Positions 57,756-64,000 of a stretch of DNA of 64,000 nucleotides are shown here, piece after piece; position 1 is the stretch's first letter, and each line of letters begins with the position of its first letter. The notes under the pieces were generated by a model. The model saw only the letters and a program-made list of their open reading frames with translations. It did not search any database and was not told where the DNA came from. The position numbers were made by a program, and so were the translations under genes. Source of the stretch: an uncultured Collinsella sp. (GTDB taxonomy: Bacteria; Actinomycetota; Coriobacteriia; Coriobacteriales; Coriobacteriaceae); assembly GCA_959601045.1 (NCBI GenBank), contig CAUGNZ010000009.1, positions 8,615 to 72,614 on the forward strand, given 5' to 3'.

Positions 57756-59404
57756 TGAAGGCGATCTGGCTTGCGTGCTGCGCGTGCGGCGATTACGGGC
57801 TGTTGCAGCGGGAAGTCGAGGGCCGTGATGCGGGTGCACAGGTGCTTCGCGTGGGTGACCTGGACGGGCTGGTTTCCATGGCGCGGGCGTTTCCGTCGCG
57901 CCGCGGGGCTGCCATCATCGCGGCGTCTCTGTTTGATACCGAAGATGTGCGCAAGACTGTTGCGCGCCTGACGGCCGAAGGCCGCGTGAGTCGCGTGGTC
58001 GTGTTGATAGAAGCGCTCGATCCGTCGGATATCGAGGGGCTGTTTCGCGCGGGGGCGACCGAGGTCATCGCTGCACACAGCATATGCGGCAACGGGCGCG
58101 CGGGCGAGGGAGCAGTTGATTCCGATCGGCGCATGACGATTGAGCCCGATGCTTTTGTTGATAGGGAACCCGGGGCGCCTCGCGCTACAAGAGGCCCGCG
58201 TGTTGATGATTATGGAAAAGCGGAAGCCGAGCATGGTCGGCGCCCCCGGAACCCCCTTGTATACGATGACGCTGGAGGGCCGGCGCAGCATGCTGGCGAC
58301 TCTGCGGCAGTAGATATGGGATACGTGCACGGCGTGAATCTGGCGGATGAACTCGACGAAGTTGAGGGCCTTGCCGGGTGCGGCGAGTTGTCGCTGATAC
58401 AGCATGAGCAGATTGCGCAGAACGAGCCTGCCTCGCAGACCGAACAAGCTGCCATGCCGGCTTGGACGCAGCGTGTGGTTGCGGCGGGGGAGACGGGTGC
58501 GCTGCCACCGACGCCCGCCCCGCCGCCTCCGATGCCGCCGGCAGACGCTGCCGCTCCGCCGCATCGAGCTCCGGTCATCTGCGCTATTTCGGGTTCGGGC
58601 GGTTGCGGCAAGTCGACGATCGTTGCCGCCATGGCACACACATCGTCGCTGTTGGGCTTGCGTGCCGCCGTGCTCGACCTGGACCTGATGTTTGGAAACC
58701 TTTACGACTTGTTAGGCGTCGATGCTCCGCGCGATATGGCGGCACTTATCGAGCCGTCGGCGGCGGGCACGCTCACCGAGCCGGATATCGTAGCCACATC
58801 GATGCGCGTGGCGCCGGGCGTTACGCTCTGGGGTCCCGTCGCGGCGCCCGAGCAAGCCGAGCTCATGGCGCGTCCGGTGGAGCTACTGCTTGATGTTCTG
58901 CGTCGCGAATCCGACGTGGTCTTTATCGATACCTCGGTCTTTTGGGGCGACGCCGTGGCGGCTGCGGTGGCGGCGAGCGACCGTTGCCTGGTCGTTGGCG
59001 ATGCGGCGGTGTCGTCCGCGACATCGGCGTCGCGCGTCATCGAACTGGCAAGTCGAGTAGGTGTGCCGCGCACGCGCATGAGCGCCGTGTTCAACCGGTT
59101 CGGTGCGCGCGGGGCAGACGAGGACGTCGCCATGCGCTTTGAGATTGCCTGTGCGTTGAGCTCCAAGATTCATATCGCCGATGGCGGGCAGGATCTCGCC
59201 GCGCTCATGGCGTTTGGGCGCGCTGACGAGGCGGTGGGGCAGACCAGCGCTTTTGCGACTAGCATGCGCGAGGCCACGCGCGAGATGCTCGTGGAACTGG
59301 GGTGCGCCGTCGGCCCTTGGAGCGATATGGTCGCCGACCGTGCAACGCGCACCGAACGCCCGCGTATCCGCCTTCCCTGGTCGCGCGAGGGTGATCAGCG
59401 ATGA
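57755..59404 (+). CDS. Tad pilus TadZ/CpaE-like P-loop ATPase
   Basis: A 549-residue protein. An N-terminal receiver-like region (about 1-115, with VLIEALDPSDIEGLFRAGAT) is followed by a long acidic, Pro-rich linker (about 120-270, ending PTPAPPPPMPPADAA). A MinD/ParA-like ATPase then has a deviant Walker A at about 279-287 (GSGGCGKST). CpaE/TadZ proteins localise the pilus machine. The unusually long linker makes it larger than typical members of about 400-450 residues. It overlaps the stop of cpaB (TGATG) and the start of cpaF (ATGA). Confidence 0.85.
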   Translation: MKAIWLACCACGDYGLLQREVEGRDAGAQVLRVGDLDGLVSMARAFPSRRGAAIIAASLFDTEDVRKTVARLTAEGRVSRVVVLIEALDPSDIEGLFRAGATEVIAAHSICGNGRAGEGAVDSDRRMTIEPDAFVDREPGAPRATRGPRVDDYGKAEAEHGRRPRNPLVYDDAGGPAQHAGDSAAVDMGYVHGVNLADELDEVEGLAGCGELSLIQHEQIAQNEPASQTEQAAMPAWTQRVVAAGETGALPPTPAPPPPMPPADAAAPPHRAPVICAISGSGGCGKSTIVAAMAHTSSLLGLRAAVLDLDLMFGNLYDLLGVDAPRDMAALIEPSAAGTLTEPDIVATSMRVAPGVTLWGPVAAPEQAELMARPVELLLDVLRRESDVVFIDTSVFWGDAVAAAVAASDRCLVVGDAAVSSATSASRVIELASRVGVPRTRMSAVFNRFGARGADEDVAMRFEIACALSSKIHIADGGQDLAALMAFGRADEAVGQTSAFATSMREATREMLVELGCAVGPWSDMVADRATRTERPRIRLPWSREGDQR

Positions 59405-60729
59405 GCCTGCAAACGAGGATTAAGGCTGCCGGCGCTGCGGCGGCGGCAGCGCCTGTAGATGTGGGGCGTCGCCGCGCCGTGAAACGACGCACCAAGCGCG
59501 CCGTGATGGACCGCATGGGTTACGACGAAGTGGCGCGTATCAGCGCCTATATCGACCCGGCACTTGCCCGCTCGGAATTGCGTCCTGCGGTGGAGGCGGC
59601 GCTCAATGTTGAGGAGCCGACCGATCTCGCGACGCCCGAGCGCGAGACCATCATCGACGAGATTTTGGATGACGTGGTGGGCTTGGGGCCGTTGCAGCCG
59701 CTCATCGAGGACGACACCGTTACCGAGATCATGATCAACGGCTGCCGCCCGGCTTTCTTTGAACGCGGCGGCGTCTTGTACCCCATCGAGCATGCGTTTG
59801 AGGATGATGAGCAGATCCGTGTGCTTATCGACCGCATTATCTCGCCACTTGGCCGCCGTATCGACGAGCGCAGCCCCATCGTCAACGCCCGCCTCAAAAC
59901 GGGCTATCGCGTCAACGCGGTGATTCCGCCTGTGGCGATTGACGGACCGATTCTCACCATCCGAAAGTTCTCGGACCGTATCTGCTCGCTGGACGAGCTC
60001 GTGGGGTTGGGATCGCTGCCGCTTTGGTATGCGCAGCTGCTGTCGTGTGCGGTGTCGCTGCGACAGGACCTGGCGGTTGCGGGAGGCACGGGATCTGGTA
60101 AGACCACCCTGCTCAACGCGTTGTCATGTGAGATTTCCACCGGCGAGCGCATCGTGACGATCGAGGACTCTGCCGAGCTCAAGTTTGCGCATCATCCGCA
60201 CGTGGTGCGCCTAGAGGCGCGCGAGGCTTCAATTGAGGGCGAGGGCGCGGTGACGATCCGCGACCTGGTGACTAATGCCCTGCGCATGCGCCCCGACCGC
60301 ATCGTGGTGGGCGAGGTGCGCGGTGCCGAGTGCTGCGACATGTTGCAGGCCATGAACACGGGCCACGACGGGTCGCTCACCACGCTTCATGCGGGTTCAG
60401 AACAGGAGACCGTGGTGCGTCTGACGTTGCTTGCACGTTATGGCATCGATCTGCCGAGCGAGCTCATCGAGGAGCAGATTGCCATGGCACTCGACGGTAT
60501 CGTGATGTCCGAGCGCCACGCCGATGGCAGGCGCTTCGTCTCCTCGTATTCGGGGGTGCGACGCGCCGCATCGGGCGGCGTAGAGCTCGAGCGCTATGTG
60601 ACGTTCGATGCCGCCGAGCGCACCTGGACGCTTGACCGCGAGCCGCCGTTTATCGCAGAAGGCCTGCGGTCGGGGACGCTCACACAAGAGGAGGTGGACG
60701 AATGGAGATCACTGTGCCCCTCGTCGTAG
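59401..60729 (+). CDS. Tad pilus assembly ATPase CpaF/TadA
   Basis: A 442-residue type II/IV secretion-type ATPase that drives pilus extension and probably retraction. An N-terminal domain (EIMINGCRPAFFERGG) is followed by Walker A at about 227-236 (GGTGSGKTTLLNAL). The Asp box is TIEDSAELKF, Walker B surrounds RMRPDRIVVGEVRGAE, and the His box is MNTGHDGSLTTLHAG. The length is normal. It starts with a four-base overlap of tadZ and its end overlaps tadB by 28 bases. Confidence 0.95.
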   Translation: MSLQTRIKAAGAAAAAAPVDVGRRRAVKRRTKRAVMDRMGYDEVARISAYIDPALARSELRPAVEAALNVEEPTDLATPERETIIDEILDDVVGLGPLQPLIEDDTVTEIMINGCRPAFFERGGVLYPIEHAFEDDEQIRVLIDRIISPLGRRIDERSPIVNARLKTGYRVNAVIPPVAIDGPILTIRKFSDRICSLDELVGLGSLPLWYAQLLSCAVSLRQDLAVAGGTGSGKTTLLNALSCEISTGERIVTIEDSAELKFAHHPHVVRLEAREASIEGEGAVTIRDLVTNALRMRPDRIVVGEVRGAECCDMLQAMNTGHDGSLTTLHAGSEQETVVRLTLLARYGIDLPSELIEEQIAMALDGIVMSERHADGRRFVSSYSGVRRAASGGVELERYVTFDAAERTWTLDREPPFIAEGLRSGTLTQEEVDEWRSLCPSS

Positions 60730-61628
60730 GGGGCTTGGCAGGGCTTTCTGTCGCGACGGCGTGCGGGGCGGAACCTCGTGTGCCGCAGGTACCGCCGGCG
60801 GAGCTGGCACGTCAGGCGCTCGAGACGGTGGCAGAGAAGCTGCCGCGTGAGCTGGTGGAAAACGATCTGCTGAAAAAGATCGCCCGTTCGTGGGCATCGC
60901 TGGCTCCGGCGCATCGCCTTGGCCTCGTGATCGAAGATGCTTCGGGACGTTTGGCGTTTCTGCTGCTATCGAGCGGTGTCTGCTGCGTTTTACTAACGAT
61001 GGTGTCGTTATCGCCCCTCGGATTTGCCTTGGGACTTGTTGCTCCGTTTGCCGTTGGTGCCGCTCGGGATGGCTTTGAGAGCCGGCGCGAGCAACACGAT
61101 GCAGAAGAGGCAATGCCCGAGGCGTTTACCGCACTTTCCATGTCGCTTGCCTCGGGACATTCGCTGGCCCAGGGCATGCGCTTTGTGGGCGCTCATGCGC
61201 AAGAGCCAGTGCATACCGAGTTTTTGCGGGTGGCGGCGGCGATCGATTGCGGCATCTCGGCGACCGACGCGCTCGATGACTTGCTCGTGCGTATCGACGC
61301 CCCCGGTCTTTCGCTTGTGACCTTGGCGCTTAAGGTGTCTCAGCGCACCGGCGCTCCGCTTGCCGACTTACTGTCCGAGGCGTCGAGCATGGTGGGGGAG
61401 CGCATTGAGCTCAAGCGCCGCCTGGATGTTAAGACGTCGCAGGCTCGCATGTCTGCGCATATGGTCGCGGCGATGCCGGCGGGCATGTGCGCGGTGTTGG
61501 CGCTGCTTTCGGCAGATTTTCGTCGCGGTCTTGCGACGCCTGCCGGCGCGGGCGCTGTGGTGCTGGGTCTTGCCCTCAACGCCGTTGCCCTGGTGGTTAT
61601 CCGGCGCATTATGCGGGTGGAGCTATGA
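60702..61628 (+). CDS. Tad pilus membrane protein TadB
   Basis: A 308-residue inner-membrane platform protein of the GspF superfamily. Two hydrophobic helices near residues 85-125 precede a cytoplasmic T2SF domain (PEAFTALSMSLASGHSLAQG, the typical ALSAGLS-like motif). Two further helices lie at the C-terminus (MVAAMPAGMCAVLALLSADF). AGGAGG precedes the ATG inside cpaF. The stop overlaps tadC (ATGA). Confidence 0.9.
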   Translation: MEITVPLVVGGLAGLSVATACGAEPRVPQVPPAELARQALETVAEKLPRELVENDLLKKIARSWASLAPAHRLGLVIEDASGRLAFLLLSSGVCCVLLTMVSLSPLGFALGLVAPFAVGAARDGFESRREQHDAEEAMPEAFTALSMSLASGHSLAQGMRFVGAHAQEPVHTEFLRVAAAIDCGISATDALDDLLVRIDAPGLSLVTLALKVSQRTGAPLADLLSEASSMVGERIELKRRLDVKTSQARMSAHMVAAMPAGMCAVLALLSADFRRGLATPAGAGAVVLGLALNAVALVVIRRIMRVEL

Positions 61629-62266
61629 GCGCCCCGGTTGCAGTTGCGGCTTGCCTGTGCGCCCTGAGTGTATTTGTCGCGACGGGTTTGGATCGGGCGG
61701 ATGCACGCAAGATCGCAGGGGCCTGCAAGCGCGAGGCGGTGCTTGTCGCTGCCGCAGGTCGCTCGGTGGTCGATGCTCTGACCGCGCGAGTGAAGGGCGC
61801 GGTTGGAGCGGGCGGCCCGGCGCGAGTGTCGCTCGGCGAAGTTTCCGAGATGATCGATGTTGTGCGCTTGGGTCTTTCGGCCGGTCTTTCGTTTGATGCG
61901 GCGCTTGAGATTTTCTGCGCCAACCGCCGGTCAGTGCTGGCTCTTCGCCTTGAGCGCGCCTGCATGGCGTGGCAGGTGGGCGTGGGCACGCGTGAGGACG
62001 AGCTGTTGGCCGCCGCGCGCGACCTGGACGTGCGAGCGCTCGAGACCTTTGCCATCACGGTGGGGCAGGCGCTCGCCCTGGGTGCCCCACTTGCCGAGAC
62101 GCTGGCCGCTCAAAGTCGCGAGATCCGTGCGGCTCATCGCGCCGCGGTCGAGCGCGAGATCGAGCGTGCGCCCGTCAAGCTGCTGATTCCCACCGGCACG
62201 CTCATCTTGCCGGCGTTGCTTCTGTCCATATTGGGCCCGCTGCTGGGAGCAGGCGGGATGATGTAG
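61625..62266 (+). CDS. Tad pilus membrane protein TadC
   Basis: A 213-residue protein with an N-terminal helix, a T2SF domain (EVSEMIDVVRLGLSAGLSFD, then LGAPLAETLAAQSREIR) and a C-terminal helix pair (LLIPTGTLILPALLLSILGP). It pairs with TadB as the second platform subunit. At 213 residues it is shorter than many TadC proteins of about 280-300. The ATG at 61625 overlaps the tadB stop. Confidence 0.87.
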   Translation: MSAPVAVAACLCALSVFVATGLDRADARKIAGACKREAVLVAAAGRSVVDALTARVKGAVGAGGPARVSLGEVSEMIDVVRLGLSAGLSFDAALEIFCANRRSVLALRLERACMAWQVGVGTREDELLAAARDLDVRALETFAITVGQALALGAPLAETLAAQSREIRAAHRAAVEREIERAPVKLLIPTGTLILPALLLSILGPLLGAGGMM

Positions 62267-62276
62267 GGAGGAATAC

Positions 62277-62510
62277 ATGAACACGATGACTGACGCTGCT
62301 GGCAAGGTCCAGGGCTGGGCGTTTTGCCGGGCGGCACATGTTCGTCAGCGCGCCAAGGAACTATTGCAGGAGGAGAGTGCACAGGGTACCACCGAGTATG
62401 CCATCTTGGTCGGCGTGCTCGTGGTGATCGCGATTATCGCCATCGTCGCATTTAAGGGCAAGGTCCAAGATCTATGGAACGCTATCAGCGAGGGCATCAA
62501 CAGCCTGTAG
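62277..62510 (+). CDS. Flp-family type IVb pilin
   Basis: A 77-residue prepilin. A hydrophilic leader of about 36 residues ends at SAQG, followed by TTEYAILVGVLVVIAIIAIV, the Flp hydrophobic core with conserved Glu-Tyr. Cleavage by a TadV-type peptidase is expected near the Gly-Thr bond. The leader is longer than the usual 10-25 residues. GGGAGGAA precedes the ATG. It is the likely major pilus subunit of the locus. Confidence 0.87.
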   Translation: MNTMTDAAGKVQGWAFCRAAHVRQRAKELLQEESAQGTTEYAILVGVLVVIAIIAIVAFKGKVQDLWNAISEGINSL

Positions 62511-63037
62511 AGGGCGAGCGCCCCATCGGGGTGCTGCTGGTGTTTGCTTGCCTGACCGTGGCGATAGCGGCGGTGCTTTGGGGGCTTAACGCCGCGCGGC
62601 AGCAGCGTCCTGGGACCGCCTCCGATTTGGGTTCAGATTCGGCGGTGGCGTCTCAAAAAGATGAGATGCGAGATGCGGACGATTCGGATGTCGCTGTCAC
62701 GGCGCAAACCTTTCTGCGGACGCTCGACAAGCGGTCTGGCACTGCGACGGATTCGCCTGAGGGCAACGCGATTGCGGTCCGGCTTGCATGGTCCGAGGAC
62801 CGACCGATGACCGAAGCGGCGGCGGATATGCTGCGTGCCTATCGCGAGGTACCCACGGCGCAACTTGCTCTGAGCGGCTATCTCGACATCAAGGGAAACG
62901 TGTGGGGCGCCATCGTGCGCGACGAACGCGGCTGGGTCGATATGGTGACAATTGCCGCGGATGCTGGCGATGCTTCGTGTCGTCTGCGCGCCGTGCGCCT
63001 GAGCCCGCAGGCAACGGACTCAAAGGAGGGATCGTGA
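62474..63037 (+). CDS. Membrane-anchored hypothetical protein of the tad operon
   Basis: A 187-residue protein with one N-terminal helix (IGVLLVFACLTVAIAAVLWG) and a soluble domain I do not recognise (RTLDKRSGT, LALSGYLDIKGNVWGAIVRD). The ATG at 62474 overlaps the pilin gene by 37 bases without a strong ribosome-binding site; GTG 62531 is an alternative at the helix. Its place between two pilin-like genes suggests a pilus accessory protein with its domain outside the membrane. Confidence 0.65.
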   Translation: MERYQRGHQQPVEGERPIGVLLVFACLTVAIAAVLWGLNAARQQRPGTASDLGSDSAVASQKDEMRDADDSDVAVTAQTFLRTLDKRSGTATDSPEGNAIAVRLAWSEDRPMTEAAADMLRAYREVPTAQLALSGYLDIKGNVWGAIVRDERGWVDMVTIAADAGDASCRLRAVRLSPQATDSKEGS

Positions 63038-63038
63038 A

Positions 63039-63257
63039 ATGCATGATGTCCTGCGTGAGGAATCTGCCCAGGCGACGGTCGAATACGCCATCGTCACGGT
63101 GGCGCTGTTATCGATCGTGCTGGCGATCGCGGGACTTTGGCGTGCCGGCACCGATGGGCGCTTGGCGGCGCTGGTTGAGCGGGCGGCATCCCATGGCGTT
63201 GCCTCGACGTCGATTATCGACGCCGCTGCGGCCGCTAAGGACATCGCGTTGTATTGA
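63039..63257 (+). CDS. Pilin-like small protein of the tad operon
   Basis: A 72-residue protein with leader HDVLREESAQA and a hydrophobic core TVEYAIVTVALLSIVLAIAG, carrying the Glu-Tyr pair of type IVb pilins. The residue before the core is Ala rather than Gly, which may affect processing. AAAGGAGGG lies 8 bases upstream of the ATG. It is probably a minor pilin or TadE-like pseudopilin. Confidence 0.75.
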   Translation: MHDVLREESAQATVEYAIVTVALLSIVLAIAGLWRAGTDGRLAALVERAASHGVASTSIIDAAAAAKDIALY

Positions 63258-63729
63258 TGCCGCGCGCGAGGACCGGGCGCAGTCTACGGTCGAGGCCGCT
63301 TTTTTGCTGCCGACGTTTCTGACACTCATCCTTCTCGCGCTGCAACCGGTGTGCCTGCTCTATACGCGCGCGGTCATGGAGTCTGCCGCCGCCGAGACCG
63401 CGCGGCTCATGACCACGACGACGGCGGAGGACGACGATCTTAAGGAGTTCACCCGCCGCCGACTTGCCGCAGTGCCCAACGTTTCGATCTTTCATGCCGG
63501 CGGGCCGTTGTCGTGGGATATCGAGCTTGGCCGGGCCGGTGCGGGTGGCGTCTCGTCCGTGTCCGTTTCCGGCGAGGTCAAGCCGTTGCCTGTGATCGGT
63601 GCGTTTGCGCAGGCTATGGGTGGTACCGCCGAGGGCGGCTACGTTGAGCTCAAGGTCGATGTCTCGTATCAATCGCGTCCCGAATGGCTGGAGGGAGATT
63701 ATGATTCGTGGATTGCTGCATGGGATTAG
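63193..63729 (+). CDS. TadE-like pseudopilin
   Basis: A protein of up to 178 residues with the TadE signature AQSTVEAAFLLPTFLTLILL, followed by a soluble domain ending WLEGDYDSWIAAWD. The ATG at 63193 gives a basic 30-residue leader and overlaps the previous gene by 65 bases. No better standard start exists nearer the core, so the true start is uncertain; a rare ATT at 63253 would fit the stop of the previous gene. The next gene begins inside its 3' end. Confidence 0.75.
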   Translation: MALPRRRLSTPLRPLRTSRCIDAAREDRAQSTVEAAFLLPTFLTLILLALQPVCLLYTRAVMESAAAETARLMTTTTAEDDDLKEFTRRRLAAVPNVSIFHAGGPLSWDIELGRAGAGGVSSVSVSGEVKPLPVIGAFAQAMGGTAEGGYVELKVDVSYQSRPEWLEGDYDSWIAAWD

Positions 63730-64000
63730 GCGCTGCCTGTTGCGGGTGACGCAAGGGCTTGCGGCCCGCCGTCGACCAGGCGCTCTCCGCAAACGAGGCG
63801 GCTTTATGGGTCGAGCCGGTATCGACCTGTTTATCGAAGACGGTGCCTACACCACGCTCTCCTCTGCGGTGGTCATCTTGGTGGTGCTCACGCTGCTGTT
63901 TTCGTCGACCGCGGCGATATGGAGCATGTCGCGTGCCGGGGATACCCAGGTGGCGGCCGATAGCGGCGCGCTGGCGGGTGCCAACGTAGTGTCGTCCTAT
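63701..64000 (+). CDS. TadG-like membrane protein of the tad operon (3' partial)
   Basis: From ATG 63701, preceded by GAGGGAG, the frame is open to the window end (100 residues). A basic leader (LRKRGGFMGRAGIDLFIED) comes before a membrane helix (AVVILVVLTLLFSSTAAIW). The following text, RAGDTQVAADSGALAGANVV, has the AADAAALAGA pattern typical of TadG/TadE-type proteins with a pilin-like core. It overlaps the TadE-like gene by 29 bases. The remainder lies outside the window. Confidence 0.7.
   Translation, partial: MIRGLLHGIRRCLLRVTQGLAARRRPGALRKRGGFMGRAGIDLFIEDGAYTTLSSAVVILVVLTLLFSSTAAIWSMSRAGDTQVAADSGALAGANVVSSY

Overview
The window is a gene-dense, high-GC chromosomal segment that looks like a gut actinobacterium of class Coriobacteriia, most likely Collinsella. 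I infer this from GC-rich codon usage, several mannose-family PTS operons paired with FrlB-like SIS-domain enzymes and private GntR regulators, a T-box-controlled pheST, a tad pilus locus, and many short palindromic intergenic repeats. No rRNA, insertion sequence, transposase, integrase or CRISPR array was seen. One tRNA (Val, anticodon GAC) is present.

Layout. 0-5.6 kb: the 3' part of mfd, a PAP2 phosphatase, a threonine-aldolase-type PLP enzyme and a GNAT acetyltransferase. 5.6-20.2 kb: sugar-amine region 1. It holds a GntR regulator divergent from SIS enzyme 1, an EamA exporter, the operon EIIAB-EIIC-EIID-SIS2 followed by a HAD phosphatase, a YitT membrane protein, a second GntR, recQ, a third GntR and SIS3. 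20.3-26.5 kb: an L-2-hydroxyacid dehydrogenase, metA with the acetyl-CoA-type Glu111, 5-formyl-THF cyclo-ligase, and an M16C metallopeptidase. 27-31.7 kb: sugar-amine region 2, with GntR4-EIIA-EIIB-SIS4-EIIC-EIID. 31.8-35.3 kb: a small accessory patch with an unusual repeat array, an AlbA_2 regulator, two poorly known genes and a frameshifted remnant, ending near tRNA-Val. 35.9-46.8 kb: an EamA exporter, a DUF4012 protein, glmM, M32 carboxypeptidase, then T-box-pheS-pheT. 47-50.6 kb: an ECF nickel/cobalt importer behind a NikR-like palindrome, and a zinc-dependent phospholipase C-like protein. 50.8-56.8 kb: pyk, a Ca2+-type P-ATPase with a foldable leader, and rsgA. 57.1-64 kb: a tad/Flp pilus operon cut by the window end.

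How it works together. Two complete PTS systems would phosphorylate an imported sugar or sugar-amine. Their SIS partners, and two further SIS enzymes without a PTS, keep the Glu/His pair spaced 16 residues apart that matches FrlB/FraB deglycases. Splitting of Amadori-type compounds such as fructoselysine is therefore plausible, but the substrates are inferred. Each regulator probably acts locally: two loci have near-identical duplicated operator candidates.

The most unusual content is between genes. At least six families of palindromic elements recur. One is a nested-hairpin element at gene 3' ends whose arms differ in sequence between copies while pairing is kept, which points to a structured RNA.
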